DNA of 64,000 nucleotides. Origin: Streptomyces sp. NRRL S-340. Lineage in GTDB: Bacteria > Actinomycetota > Actinomycetes > Streptomycetales > Streptomycetaceae. Shown here one piece after another: positions 1-9,343 of the stretch. Positions within the stretch are counted from its first letter, which is position 1. Each line of letters starts with the position of its first letter. The notes under the pieces are model-generated. The model saw only the letters and a list, made by a program, of their open reading frames with translations. It was not told the DNA's origin and searched no databases. Both the position numbers and the translations under genes were made by a program. The stretch spans positions 1-64,000 of the forward strand of contig NZ_JOIY01000030.1 of the NCBI RefSeq assembly GCF_000720185.1, given 5' to 3'.

Positions 1-1
1 G

Positions 2-778
2 CAGCTGGACCGTGTAGCCGTCCTCTCCGACATCCATGGCGTCCTCCCCGCGCTGGAGGCCGTGCTCGCCGAACCGGACGTGGCCGCCGCCGACCGCATC
101 GTGCTCACCGGTGACATCACGGCGGGCCCGCAGCCCGCCGAGGTGCTCGACCTGCTGCGTGCCCAGGGCGAGAGGGTGCTGTGGGTGGCGGGCAACGCGG
201 ACCGGGAACTGGTCGAGTTCCGGCAGGGGCGGCGGACGGAGATCCCCGACCCGATCGGCCCCTTCGCGGCCGGTGCGCTCCGAGCGGAGCAGGTCGACTT
301 CCTGGCCGCTCTGCCGGCGACGCTGACACTCACCGTGAGCGGACTGGGCCAGGTGCTCTTCTGTCACGCCACGCCGCGCGACGACGAGGAGATCGTCCTG
401 GTCGACTCCGGCCCCGCGCGGTGGGCGGAGGTCTTCACCGGCCTGGCCGACGGCATCCGCACGGTGGTCTGCGGCCACACCCACATGCCGTACCTGCGCC
501 TCGCGCACGGCCGCCTGGTCGTCAATCCCGGCAGCGTCGGCATGCCCTACGGCCGTCCCGGCGCCCACTGGTGTCTGCTCGGCCCGGGCGTCGATCTGCG
601 GGTCACGCCGTTCGACACCGAGGCGGCGGCCGCCCGGCTGGCCGCGGAGTGCCCCTACGAGGACATCGCCGCCTGGGCCGACTACTTCCTGCGCGCCCGG
701 GCTACCGACACGGAGGCGCTGGAGCTGTTCCGTGGCCGGATTCCTCCGGAAATGACAGGGACGGGGGCGGGGGCGTAA
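2..778 (+). CDS. Metallophosphoesterase (YfcE/MJ0936-like), 5' end outside window
   Basis: The reading frame is open from base 2, so the start codon lies upstream; 258 codons are visible. It carries the calcineurin-like phosphoesterase signature in order: D-x-H in SDIHG (visible codons 9-13), GD in LTGDIT, GNAD in place of the usual GNH(D/E), GHTHMP and NPGSVG. These bind two metal ions in phosphodiesterases of the YfcE/MJ0936 group. The substrate cannot be inferred. The Asp replacing His in GNHD/E occurs in this subfamily. Family call firm, function general. Confidence 0.88.
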   Translation, partial: QLDRVAVLSDIHGVLPALEAVLAEPDVAAADRIVLTGDITAGPQPAEVLDLLRAQGERVLWVAGNADRELVEFRQGRRTEIPDPIGPFAAGALRAEQVDFLAALPATLTLTVSGLGQVLFCHATPRDDEEIVLVDSGPARWAEVFTGLADGIRTVVCGHTHMPYLRLAHGRLVVNPGSVGMPYGRPGAHWCLLGPGVDLRVTPFDTEAAAARLAAECPYEDIAAWADYFLRARATDTEALELFRGRIPPEMTGTGAGA

Positions 779-808
779 GTTCCGAAAGAGGTTCACACGC
801 CTGACCTG

Positions 809-824
809 GTCCACTACCGTGGAC
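809..824. promoter_or_regulatory. Short inverted repeat upstream of the EamA gene
   Basis: GTCCAC and GTGGAC are separated by four bases, about 85 bp before the EamA start. It could be an operator or a weak hairpin after the phosphoesterase gene. Seen directly; role is a guess. Confidence 0.3.
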
Positions 825-905
825 GTAGCAGTACATCGAGATGAACGAATCCCCGGTCTCGCCCCGAGCGCCCGGGCCCACCCTTGACCAGCCCCAGGAC
901 CGCCC

Positions 906-1895
906 GTGAGCACCCCCGACGCCGCACCCACGACCTCCTCCCTGCCGTCCTCGTCGTCGCCGCCGTCGCCCGCGACGTCCCCGGCGCCGTCGGTCCCGCC
1001 CGGCGCCCCCGGCGGTCCGGGCCGCCTCGGCTCGTTCGGTCCCGTGGGTCTGGTGCTCGCCGGATGCGTCTCCGTGCAGTTCGGCGGCGCGCTGGCCGTG
1101 ACACTGATGCCGAGGGCGGGTGCGCTCGGGGTGGTGAGCCTGCGGCTGCTGGTGGCCGCGATCGTGCTGCTGGTGGTCTGCCGGCCCCGGCTGCGCGGCC
1201 ACTCGCGCGCCGACTGGGGCACGGTCGTCGCCTTCGGCGTCGCCATGGCCGCGATGAACGGCCTCTTCTACCAGGCCGTCGACCGCATCCCCCTCGGCCC
1301 CGCCGTCACCCTCGAAGTCCTCGGTCCGCTCGCCCTGTCCGTCGTGGCCTCGCGCCGTGCGGTCAACGCCCTCTGGGCGGGCCTCGCCCTGGTCGGTGTC
1401 TTCCTCCTCGGCGGAGGGGGCTTCGGCAGCCTCGACGCGGCCGGAGCCGCGTTCGCGCTGGGCGCGGGTGCGATGTGGGCGGCGTACATCGTCTTCAGCG
1501 CCCGTACCGGCCGGCGCTTCCCGCAGGCCGACGGGCTGGCCCTGGCGATGGCGGTGGGCGCGGTCCTGTTCCTGCCGCTGGGGATCGCCGAGTCGGGTAC
1601 GAAGCTGGCCGATCCGACGACCTTCGGGCTGGGCGCGGCGGTGGCCGTGCTGTCCTCCGTCCTGCCCTACACCCTCGAACTGCTCGCCCTGCGCCGCCTG
1701 CCCGCCTCCACCTTCGCGGTTCTCATGAGTCTGGAACCGGCCATCGCCGCCCTGGCCGGTTTCCTCGTCCTGAGCCAGTCCCTCGCGCCCCTGGAGATCG
1801 TCGCGATCGCCCTGGTCATCGCGGCGAGCATGGGCGCGGTACGGACGCAGGTGGGACGGGGCAAGGCGCCCGTGCCGCCCCGGGTGGACGCCTGA
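906..1895 (+). CDS. EamA-family transporter (DMT superfamily, RhtA-like)
   Basis: A 329-residue integral membrane protein with a Ser/Pro/Ala-rich N-terminal tail of about 40 residues followed by about ten hydrophobic segments arranged as two EamA repeats. The pattern resembles RhtA-type threonine/homoserine exporters, with NGLFYQAVDRIPLG in the first repeat and LEPAIAALAGFLVL in the second. The substrate is unknown. GTG at 906 is taken as start; an internal start after the low-complexity tail is possible. A strong hairpin follows the gene, suggesting it is transcribed alone. Confidence 0.88.
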   Translation: MSTPDAAPTTSSLPSSSSPPSPATSPAPSVPPGAPGGPGRLGSFGPVGLVLAGCVSVQFGGALAVTLMPRAGALGVVSLRLLVAAIVLLVVCRPRLRGHSRADWGTVVAFGVAMAAMNGLFYQAVDRIPLGPAVTLEVLGPLALSVVASRRAVNALWAGLALVGVFLLGGGGFGSLDAAGAAFALGAGAMWAAYIVFSARTGRRFPQADGLALAMAVGAVLFLPLGIAESGTKLADPTTFGLGAAVAVLSSVLPYTLELLALRRLPASTFAVLMSLEPAIAALAGFLVLSQSLAPLEIVAIALVIAASMGAVRTQVGRGKAPVPPRVDA

Positions 1896-1920
1896 CCGCG
1901 GCCTGACCCCGTTGCGGTGT

Positions 1921-1962
1921 GAAGGGGCCGGAGGACACGTCACGTGACTCCGGCCCCCCTTC
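1921..1962 (+). terminator. Hairpin terminator after the EamA gene
   Basis: An arm GAAGG-GGCCGGAG (1921-1933) pairs with CTCCGGCC...CCTTC (1948-1962), with a two-base bulge and a 14-nt loop that itself contains TCACGTGA. It lies 26 bp after the transporter stop and before the next promoter region. No U-run follows, as is common in Streptomyces. Confidence 0.6.
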
Positions 1963-1993
1963 GTGCGCCACTGACGGCGGGGAAAAAATCATG

Positions 1994-2005
1994 CAAGCAT
2001 GCTTG
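1994..2005. promoter_or_regulatory. Perfect palindrome, probable operator of the AtuA/carboxylase operon
   Basis: CAAGCATGCTTG is a perfect 12-bp palindrome in an unusually A/T-rich patch (about 1982-2012), 34 bp before the chosen start of the first operon gene. Position and symmetry fit a TetR-type operator, and the operon ends with a TetR gene (11678-12277). The regulator-site pairing is inference. Confidence 0.6.
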
Positions 2006-2038
2006 ATTGTTTTTCCGGGCGCTGCCATGCTCCCACCC

Positions 2039-2881
2039 ATGCCCGAACCGACACCCGCGTCCGCCGGGTCCCCCGTGCCCGCCGCCGCGTCCGACGTGTT
2101 CGACGATCTGCGCGCGGAGAGCGAAGAACTCGACCGGCTGGTCGCCGGGCTGGCAGCCGAGGGGTGGCGCCGGGCGACGCCCGCGCCCGGGTGGAGCATC
2201 GCGCACCAGATCGCGCACCTCGCCTGGACCGACCGTTCCGCGCTGCTGGCCCTCACCGACGCGGACCGTTTCCGGGAGCTGGTGGAGGAGGCGCTCGCCG
2301 CCCCCGACGCGTTCGTCGACGAAGGGGCGGAGGAAGCGGCCGGTCTGCCGCCCGCCGAGTTGCTGGCCCGGTGGCGGGAGGGCCGGGCCCGCCTCGACGC
2401 GGCGCTGCGGGCGGCGCCGCCCGGCGTGCGTTTCCCCTGGTACGGGCCGCCCATGACGGCTCGGTCCATGGCCACCGGGCGGCTGATGGAGACGTGGGCG
2501 CACGGGCAGGACGTGGCGGACGCGTTGGGTGTGGTGCGCGCACCCACGGACCGGCTCCGGCATGTGGTGCGCATCGGGGTGCGGGCGCGGGACTTCGCGT
2601 TCGGGGTGCGGGGGCTGCCCGTGCCGGGGGAGGAGTTCCGGGTGGAGGTCGTGGGGCCCGCCGGGCAGGTGTGGGCGTACGGCCCGGAGGATGCCGCCCA
2701 GCGGGTCACCGGCCCGGCCCTCGACTTCTGTCTGCTGGTCACCCGGCGCGCCCACCGCAACGACCTCGCCGTACGCGCCGTGGGGCCGGACGCCGGCCAG
2801 TGGCTGGACATCGCCCAGGCGTTCGCCGGGCCTCCCGGCACCGGGCGTGCCCCGAAGACGGGGGAGGAGCCGCCCGCATGA
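2039..2881 (+). CDS. TIGR03084-type protein (DinB/MDMPI-like fold, metal-binding)
   Basis: A 280-residue protein. The N-terminal part has the MDMPI/DinB-like layout, with candidate metal-binding His residues in [12 protein letters not shown] and [14 protein letters not shown]; the C-terminal third resembles the wyosine-base-formation-like part of TIGR03084 proteins. The reaction is unknown. The family is repeatedly found beside AtuA-like genes, as here. Start choice is weak: ATG at 1991, 2027 and 2039 are in frame and none has a clear ribosome site. 2039 is preferred because the palindrome at 1994-2005 probably lies in the promoter, implying a short-leader or leaderless mRNA. The stop overlaps the next ATG by 4 bp. 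Confidence 0.8.
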   Translation: MPEPTPASAGSPVPAAASDVFDDLRAESEELDRLVAGLAAEGWRRATPAPGWSIAHQIAHLAWTDRSALLALTDADRFRELVEEALAAPDAFVDEGAEEAAGLPPAELLARWREGRARLDAALRAAPPGVRFPWYGPPMTARSMATGRLMETWAHGQDVADALGVVRAPTDRLRHVVRIGVRARDFAFGVRGLPVPGEEFRVEVVGPAGQVWAYGPEDAAQRVTGPALDFCLLVTRRAHRNDLAVRAVGPDAGQWLDIAQAFAGPPGTGRAPKTGEEPPA

Positions 2882-4620
2882 CGGCAGCCCCCCGCCCCAC
2901 GGGCGGCAACCGCGCACCCGGCGGCACGCCCGCCCCCCTCCGCATAGGCAACGCCTCCGGTTTCTACGGTGATCGTTTCGACGCCCTGCACGAGATGCTC
3001 ACCGGCGGTGAACTGGACGTCCTCACCGGGGACTACCTCGCCGAGCTGACCATGCTGATCCTCGGGCGGGACCGGCTGAAGGACCCGGGCGCCGGGTACG
3101 CCCGCACCTTCCTGCGGCAACTGGAGGAGTGCCTGGGGCTCGCGCACGAGCGGGGCGTGCGGATCGTGGCCAACGCGGGCGGCCTGAACCCCGCCGGGCT
3201 CGCCGAGCGGGTGCGGGAGCTGGCCGGGCGGCTCGGCCTGCCGGCGCGGGTGGCGCACGTCGAGGGCGACGACCTCACCGCCCGCCACCCCGGCAGCCTC
3301 GCCGCCCACGCCTACCTCGGCGGATTCGGCATCGCCGAGTGTCTGCGGGCCGGCGCGGACGTCGTCGTCACCGGGCGGGTCACCGACGCGTCCCTGGTCG
3401 CCGGACCGGCCGCCGCGCACTTCGGCTGGCGGCCCGGGGAGTACGACCGGCTCGCGGGTGCCGTGGTCGCCGGGCACGTGCTGGAGTGCGGCGCGCAGGC
3501 CACCGGCGGGAACTACGCGTTCTTCACCGACCACGCCCTCGAACGGCTGAGGCGTCCCGGCTTCCCGCTCGCCGAGATCCACGCCGACGGCGGCTGTGTC
3601 ATCACCAAGCATCCCGGCACCGGCGGTGTCGTCGACGTCGGCACGGTGACCGCCCAGCTCCTCTACGAGACGGGCGGTGCCCGCTACGCCGGTCCCGACG
3701 TCACCGCGCGGCTGGACACCGTACGCCTGAGCCAGGACGGGCCGGACCGGGTGCGGGTGGAGGGGGTGCGCGGGGAGGCGCCGCCGCCGGCCCTCAAGGT
3801 GGGCCTCAACCGGCTGGGCGGCTTCCGCAACGAGGTCACCTTCGTCCTCACCGGCCTCGACATCGAACGCAAGGCCGACCTCGTGCGGCAGCAGATGGAC
3901 GACGCGCTCGGGGCCGCCGAATCCCGGCCCGCCGAAGTGCGCTGGGACCTCGTGCGCACCGACCACCCCGACGCCGGCACCGAGGAGACGGCGAGCGCCC
4001 TGCTCCGGCTCGTCGTACGCGATGCGGACCCGCAGGCGGTGGGGCGGGCGTTCAGCGGGGCCGCGGTGGAGCTGGCACTCGCCGGGTACCCCGGCTTCCA
4101 TGTGCTCGCGCCGCCCGGCAAGGGTGCCCCCTACGGCGTCTTCGAGGCCGCGTACGTCCCCCAGGACACCGTGGAGCATGTGGCCGTCCTCCATGACGGC
4201 CGGCGTGTCCCTGTGCCGCCGGCCCCGGACACCCGTGCTCCGCAGGAGGTGCCCGAGCCGCCCCTGCCGGAGCCGCTCCCCGCGGGTCCCGTGCGCCGGG
4301 CGCCGCTCGGGCTGGTCGCCGGCGCCCGCAGCGGGGACAAGGGCGGGGACGCCAACGTGGGGGTGTGGGTGCGCACGGACGACGCCTGGCGGTGGCTCGC
4401 GCACGAGCTGACCGCCGACCGGTTCCGGGAGCTGATCCCCGAGGCCCGCCCGCTGCCCGTCACCCGGCACGTGCTGCCGCGTCTGCGGGCGCTGAACTTC
4501 ACCGTCGAGGGGATCCTCGGCGAGGGCGTCGCCGCCCGGCACCGCTTCGATCCGCAGGCCAAGGCGCTCGGGGAATGGCTGCGCTCGCGCCGTCTGGACA
4601 TACCGGAGGTTCTGCTGTGA
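2878..4620 (+). CDS. AtuA-like protein (acyclic terpene utilisation family, DUF1446)
   Basis: A 580-residue protein with the AtuA core over roughly residues 20-450 ([13 protein letters not shown], then [24 protein letters not shown] and [14 protein letters not shown]) and a C-terminal AtuA-like domain ([16 protein letters not shown]). In Pseudomonas, atuA belongs to the citronellol/geraniol pathway with geranyl-CoA carboxylase; its own reaction is not established. The gene overlaps its neighbours on both sides by 4 bp (ATGA, GTGA), indicating translational coupling with the carboxylase. That the operon acts on a terpenoid or other branched unsaturated acid is inference. Confidence 0.87.
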   Translation: MTAAPRPTGGNRAPGGTPAPLRIGNASGFYGDRFDALHEMLTGGELDVLTGDYLAELTMLILGRDRLKDPGAGYARTFLRQLEECLGLAHERGVRIVANAGGLNPAGLAERVRELAGRLGLPARVAHVEGDDLTARHPGSLAAHAYLGGFGIAECLRAGADVVVTGRVTDASLVAGPAAAHFGWRPGEYDRLAGAVVAGHVLECGAQATGGNYAFFTDHALERLRRPGFPLAEIHADGGCVITKHPGTGGVVDVGTVTAQLLYETGGARYAGPDVTARLDTVRLSQDGPDRVRVEGVRGEAPPPALKVGLNRLGGFRNEVTFVLTGLDIERKADLVRQQMDDALGAAESRPAEVRWDLVRTDHPDAGTEETASALLRLVVRDADPQAVGRAFSGAAVELALAGYPGFHVLAPPGKGAPYGVFEAAYVPQDTVEHVAVLHDGRRVPVPPAPDTRAPQEVPEPPLPEPLPAGPVRRAPLGLVAGARSGDKGGDANVGVWVRTDDAWRWLAHELTADRFRELIPEARPLPVTRHVLPRLRALNFTVEGILGEGVAARHRFDPQAKALGEWLRSRRLDIPEVLL

Positions 4621-6215
4621 CCGTCCTGACCTCCGCACTGGACACCTCGTCCGCCGATCACCGGGCCCATCGCGAGGCCATGCTCGCCAAGCTCGCCGAC
4701 CTGGAGGCCGAGCACGCCAAGGCGCTCGCGGGCGGCGGCCCCAAGTACGTCGAGCGGCACCGGCGGCGCGGCAAGCTCCTCGCCCGCGAGCGCGTCGAGC
4801 TGCTGCTCGACCCCGACACGCCCTTCCTGGAGCTGTCGCCGCTGGCCGCCTGGGGCAGCGAGTACGCCGTCGGCGGCTCGCTGGTCACCGGGATCGGGGT
4901 CGTCGAAGGGGTGGAGTGCCTGATCACCGCGAACGATCCGACCGTGCGCGGCGGGGCCAGCAATCCGTGGAGCCTGAAGAAGGCGCTGCGGGCCAACGAC
5001 ATCGCGCTCGCCAACCGGCTGCCCTGCATCAGCCTGGTCGAGTCGGGCGGTGCCGATCTGCCGTCCCAGAAGGAGATCTTCATTCCGGGGGGCGCCATCT
5101 TCCGTGATCTGACCCGGCTTTCGGCGGCCGGTGTCCCCACCGTCGCCGTCGTCTTCGGCAACTCCACCGCCGGGGGCGCCTACATCCCCGGCATGTCCGA
5201 CCACGTGATCATGGTCAAGGAGCGGGCCAAGGTGTTCCTCGGCGGGCCGCCGCTGGTGAAGATGGCCACCGGCGAGGAGAGCGACGACGAGTCGCTGGGC
5301 GGCGCGGAGATGCACGCCCGCGTGTCGGGTCTCGCCGACCACTTCGCCGTCGACGAGCGGGACGCGATCCGGCAGGCGCGCCGCGTCGTCGCCCGCCTCA
5401 ACCACCGCAAGGCCCATCCCGATCCCCCCTTCGCAGAGCCGCCCGAATACGACGACGAGGAGCTTCTCGGCATCGTTCCCGGCGATCTGAAGGTCCCCTT
5501 CGACCCGCGCGAGGTCATCGCCCGGATCGTCGACGCCTCCGACTTCGACGAGTTCAAGCCGCTGTACGGGACGAGCCTGGTCACCGGCTGGGCGTCCCTG
5601 CACGGCTATCCCGTGGGCATCCTCGCCAACGCGCGGGGCGTGCTGTTCAGCGAGGAGTCGCAGAAGGCCGCCCAGTTCATCCAGCTCGCCAACCAGCGCG
5701 ACGTCCCGCTGCTGTTCCTGCACAACACCACGGGCTACATGGTGGGCCGCGAGTACGAGCAGGGCGGCATCATCAAGCACGGCGCCATGATGATCAACGC
5801 CGTCTCCAACTCCCGTGTCCCGCACCTGTCGGTGCTCATGGGGGCGTCCTACGGCGCGGGGCACTACGGCATGTGCGGGCGGGCCTACGACCCGCGCTTC
5901 CTGTTCGCCTGGCCCAGCGCCAAGTCCGCCGTCATGGGGCCGCAGCAGCTCGCCGGCGTGCTGTCGATCGTCGCGCGGCAGTCGGCGGCGGCCAAGGGGC
6001 AGCCCTACGACGACGAGGCGGACGCCGCGCTGCGGGCGATGGTCGAGCAGCAGATCGAGTCCGAGTCGCTGCCGATGTTCCTGTCGGGGCGGCTGTACGA
6101 CGACGGCGTCATCGACCCGCGCGACACCCGCACCGTTCTCGGCCTGTGCCTGTCGGCCGTCCACACCGCGCCCTACGAGGGCGCGCGCGGTGGCTTCGGC
6201 GTCTTCCGGATGTGA
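4617..6215 (+). CDS. Acyl-CoA carboxylase, carboxyltransferase (beta) subunit
   Basis: A 532-residue carboxyltransferase of the methylcrotonyl-/geranyl-CoA carboxylase size class. The N-half contains GGARSNPW-like RGGASNPWSLKKAL and GGAYIPGMSDHVIMV; the C-half has GASYGAGHYGMCGRAYDP, oxyanion-hole regions of the two crotonase folds. It transfers CO2 from carboxybiotin to an acyl-CoA; the partner alpha subunit is the next gene. Start is GTG 4617, overlapping the AtuA stop. MccB and AtuC share this layout, so the substrate (3-methylcrotonyl-, geranyl- or another enoyl-CoA) cannot be decided from sequence alone. Confidence 0.92.
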   Translation: MTVLTSALDTSSADHRAHREAMLAKLADLEAEHAKALAGGGPKYVERHRRRGKLLARERVELLLDPDTPFLELSPLAAWGSEYAVGGSLVTGIGVVEGVECLITANDPTVRGGASNPWSLKKALRANDIALANRLPCISLVESGGADLPSQKEIFIPGGAIFRDLTRLSAAGVPTVAVVFGNSTAGGAYIPGMSDHVIMVKERAKVFLGGPPLVKMATGEESDDESLGGAEMHARVSGLADHFAVDERDAIRQARRVVARLNHRKAHPDPPFAEPPEYDDEELLGIVPGDLKVPFDPREVIARIVDASDFDEFKPLYGTSLVTGWASLHGYPVGILANARGVLFSEESQKAAQFIQLANQRDVPLLFLHNTTGYMVGREYEQGGIIKHGAMMINAVSNSRVPHLSVLMGASYGAGHYGMCGRAYDPRFLFAWPSAKSAVMGPQQLAGVLSIVARQSAAAKGQPYDDEADAALRAMVEQQIESESLPMFLSGRLYDDGVIDPRDTRTVLGLCLSAVHTAPYEGARGGFGVFRM

Positions 6216-6230
6216 GGTGTGAGGGACCCC

Positions 6231-8135
6231 GTGATCAAGAACCTGCTCGTCGCCAACCGGGGCGAGATCGCCTGCCGTGTCTTCCGCACCTGCCGCACGC
6301 TGGGCATCGGCACGGTCGCCGTGCACTCGGACGCCGACGCGGACGCGCTGCACGCGCGCGTGGCCGACGCCGCCGTACGCCTGCCGGGTGACACGCCCGC
6401 CGAGACGTACCTGCGCGGCGACCTGATCGTGAAGGCGGCCGTCGCGGCCGGCGCGGACGCCGTGCACCCCGGCTACGGCTTCCTGTCGGAGAACGCCGGC
6501 TTCGCCCGTGCCGTCCTCGACGCGGGCCTGGTGTGGGTGGGGCCGCCGCCCGCCGCCATCGAGGCCATGGCGTCCAAGACCCGCGCCAAGCGGCTCATGG
6601 GCATCGCGCCCCTGGAGGACGTCACCGCGGCCGACCTGCCCGTCCTGGTGAAGGCGGCGGCGGGCGGCGGCGGGCGCGGGATGCGGATCGTACGGCGCCT
6701 GGAGGACCTGGAGGGGGCTCTGGCCGCCGCGCGCGCGGAGGCGGCGAGCGCGTTCGGCGACGGGGAGGTGTTCGTCGAGCCCTACCTGGAGAACGGCCGC
6801 CACGTCGAGGTGCAGGTCCTCGCCGACACACAGGGCACCGTGTGGGCGCTCGGGACCCGGGACTGCTCGCTCCAGCGGCGTCACCAGAAGGTCGTCGAGG
6901 AGGCCCCCGCGCCCGGCCTCACGGACGGCCTCGCACGGGAGCTGGCCGAACTGGCGGTGCGGGCGGCGCGCGCCGTCGGCTACACCGGCGCCGGGACCGT
7001 GGAGTTCCTGGTGGCCGGCGGCCGGGCGCACTTCCTGGAGATGAACACCCGCCTCCAGGTGGAACACCCGGTGACCGAGGCGGTGTTCGGCATCGACCTG
7101 GTCGCCGAGCAGATCCGGGTCGCCGAGGGCCACGCGCTGGAGGGCGGCCCCCCGCGCGCGCGGGGGCACGCGGTCGAGGCCCGCCTCTACGCCGAGGACC
7201 CCGCCCGCGACTGGGCCCCGCAGACAGGCACGCTGCACCGCCTGGCCGTCCCGGACGGCGTCCGCCTGGACACCGGTTACACCGACGGCGACACCATCGG
7301 CGTGCACTACGACCCGATGCTCGCCAAGGTCGTCGCACACGCCCCCACGCGCGCGGAGGCCGTCCGCAAGCTCGCGGGCGCGCTGGAGCGGGCCGCCGTC
7401 CACGGCCCGGTCACCAACCGGGACCTGCTCGTGCGCTCCCTGCGGCACGAGGAGTTCACGCGGGGCCGGATGGACACCGGCTTCTACGACCGCCACCTCG
7501 CCGCGCTCACCGAGCCGGCCCGTGACCCCTGCGCCCCGCTGGCCGCCGCGCTCGCCGACGCCTGCGGCCGCTCGCGGTTCGGCGGCTGGCGCAACGTTCC
7601 CTCGCAGCCGCAGGCCAAGCGGTACCTGATGGCGGGCGAGGAGCACGAGGCACGCTACCGGCACACCCGCGCGGGGCTCGCCGCCGAGGACGACGGGGTG
7701 CGGGTCGTGCACGCGGACGCGTGCCGGGTCGTCCTGGAGGTGGACGGTGTGCGGCGCACGTACGAGGTCGCGCGGTACGGGGACCGGGTGCACGTGGGCG
7801 GCATCGCGCTGACCGCCCTGCCCCGCTTCCCCGACCCGGCCCTCCAGCGCGCCCCCGGGTCCCTGCTCGCCCCCATGCCCGGAACCGTCGTCCGCCTCGC
7901 CGGCGGGGTGGACGAGGGAGCAGCGGTACGGGCCGGCCAGCCCCTGCTGTGGCTGGAGGCCATGAAGATGGAACACAAGATCACCGTGCCCGTCACCGGG
8001 ACGCTCACGGCCCTGCACGCGACCGCCGGGCAGCAGGTCGAGCCCGGCATGCTGCTGGCGGTGGTGCGACCGGACCAGGAGCACGGGGAACAGCGCGAGC
8101 AACCACCGTCACCTCGCACCCGGGAGACCACATGA
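6231..8135 (+). CDS. Acyl-CoA carboxylase alpha subunit (biotin carboxylase plus biotin carrier)
   Basis: A 634-residue protein: biotin carboxylase N-domain from residue 1 (IKNLLVANRGEIA), ATP-grasp with the glycine-rich loop AAAGGGGRGMR, biotin carboxylase C-domain, linker, and a C-terminal biotinyl domain with the acceptor Lys in EAMKMEH (about residue 579). GTG 6231 is preferred over GTG 6219 because AGGGA lies 4 nt upstream. Between KRLM and the APLEDV strand the segment is shorter than usual: the Ala-Gly-Val-Pro turn normally seen after this helix is missing. It pairs with the beta subunit just upstream and overlaps the dehydrogenase gene by ATGA. Confidence 0.92.
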   Translation: MIKNLLVANRGEIACRVFRTCRTLGIGTVAVHSDADADALHARVADAAVRLPGDTPAETYLRGDLIVKAAVAAGADAVHPGYGFLSENAGFARAVLDAGLVWVGPPPAAIEAMASKTRAKRLMGIAPLEDVTAADLPVLVKAAAGGGGRGMRIVRRLEDLEGALAAARAEAASAFGDGEVFVEPYLENGRHVEVQVLADTQGTVWALGTRDCSLQRRHQKVVEEAPAPGLTDGLARELAELAVRAARAVGYTGAGTVEFLVAGGRAHFLEMNTRLQVEHPVTEAVFGIDLVAEQIRVAEGHALEGGPPRARGHAVEARLYAEDPARDWAPQTGTLHRLAVPDGVRLDTGYTDGDTIGVHYDPMLAKVVAHAPTRAEAVRKLAGALERAAVHGPVTNRDLLVRSLRHEEFTRGRMDTGFYDRHLAALTEPARDPCAPLAAALADACGRSRFGGWRNVPSQPQAKRYLMAGEEHEARYRHTRAGLAAEDDGVRVVHADACRVVLEVDGVRRTYEVARYGDRVHVGGIALTALPRFPDPALQRAPGSLLAPMPGTVVRLAGGVDEGAAVRAGQPLLWLEAMKMEHKITVPVTGTLTALHATAGQQVEPGMLLAVVRPDQEHGEQREQPPSPRTRETT

Positions 8136-9295
8136 GCCCCGTCGTCGAATCCGAGGAACACAAGGACCTCCGCGCGGCCGTCGCCGCGCTGGGCCGGCGC
8201 TACGGCCGCGCCTACCTCACCCGCACCGTCGCCGAAGGCCGCCACCCCACCGAACTGTGGGCGGAGGCCGGCAAGCTCGGCTACCTCGGCGTCAACCTGC
8301 CGCAGGCGTACGGCGGCGGGGGCGGCGGCGTCGCCGAGCTCTCCATCGTCCTGGAGGAGCTGGGCGCGGCCGGGGCGCCGCTGCTGATGCTCGTCGTCTC
8401 GCCCGCCATCTGCGGCACCGTCATCGCCCGCTTCGGCACCGAGGAGCAGAAGCGGACCTGGCTGCCGGGGCTCGCCGACGGCAGCCGCACGATGGCCTTC
8501 GGCATCACCGAGCCCGACGCCGGGTCCAACTCCCACCGCATCACCACCACCGCGCGCCGCGACGGCGGGGGAGACTGGCTGCTCACCGGCCGCAAGGTGT
8601 TCATCTCCGGGGTGGACATCGCGGACGCGGTGCTGATCGTCGGCCGTACCGAGGACGCCCGCACCGGACGCCTCAAGCCGTGCCTGTTCATCGTCCCGCC
8701 GGACGCCGACGGCTTCCAGCGGCGCCCCATCGACATGGAACTGAACGCGGCCGAGAAGCAGTTCGAGCTGGTCCTGGAGGACGTACGGCTGCCCGCCGGC
8801 GCGCTCGTCGGCGACGAGGACGCGGGCCTGCTCCAGCTCTTCGCCGGACTCAACCCCGAACGCATCATGACGGCCGCCTTCGCGATCGGCATGGGCCGCT
8901 ACGCCCTGGGGAGGGCCCTGGAGTACGCGCGGGAACGCTCCGTGTGGAAGACGCCCATCGGCGCCCACCAGGCCATCGCCCACCCGCTCGCCCAGGCCCA
9001 CATCGACCTCGAACTGGCCCGTCTGATGATGCAGAAGGCCGCCCACCTGTACGACGCCGGGGACGACGTCGGGGCCGGGGAGGCCGCCAACATGGCCAAG
9101 TACGCGGCCGGGGAGGCCTGCGTGAGGGCCGTCGACCAGGCCGTGCACACCCTCGGCGGCAACGGCCTCACCCGCGAGTTCGGGCTCGCCTCCCTGATCA
9201 CGGCCGCGCGCGTGGCCCGTATCGCCCCGGTGAGCCGGGAGATGATCCTCAACTACGTCTCCCACCAGAGCCTGGGCCTGCCCAAGTCGTACTGA
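8132..9295 (+). CDS. Acyl-CoA dehydrogenase
   Basis: A 387-residue flavoprotein of standard ACAD size. Visible landmarks are the substrate/FAD-binding GITEPDAGSNSH, the FAD-contacting helices and the C-terminal HTLGGNGLTREFG loop. It introduces a 2,3-double bond into an acyl-CoA with electron transfer to ETF. Start ATG 8132 overlaps the carboxylase stop. In a carboxylase pathway of this kind, as with AtuD in terpene catabolism or isovaleryl-CoA dehydrogenase in leucine catabolism, it would form the enoyl-CoA that is carboxylated; this role is inference. Confidence 0.92.
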   Translation: MSPVVESEEHKDLRAAVAALGRRYGRAYLTRTVAEGRHPTELWAEAGKLGYLGVNLPQAYGGGGGGVAELSIVLEELGAAGAPLLMLVVSPAICGTVIARFGTEEQKRTWLPGLADGSRTMAFGITEPDAGSNSHRITTTARRDGGGDWLLTGRKVFISGVDIADAVLIVGRTEDARTGRLKPCLFIVPPDADGFQRRPIDMELNAAEKQFELVLEDVRLPAGALVGDEDAGLLQLFAGLNPERIMTAAFAIGMGRYALGRALEYARERSVWKTPIGAHQAIAHPLAQAHIDLELARLMMQKAAHLYDAGDDVGAGEAANMAKYAAGEACVRAVDQAVHTLGGNGLTREFGLASLITAARVARIAPVSREMILNYVSHQSLGLPKSY

Positions 9296-9343
9296 GCCGC
9301 ACCGATCCGCAGCGACCCCGCGCCGGCGGGGCGAGGAGGAACC

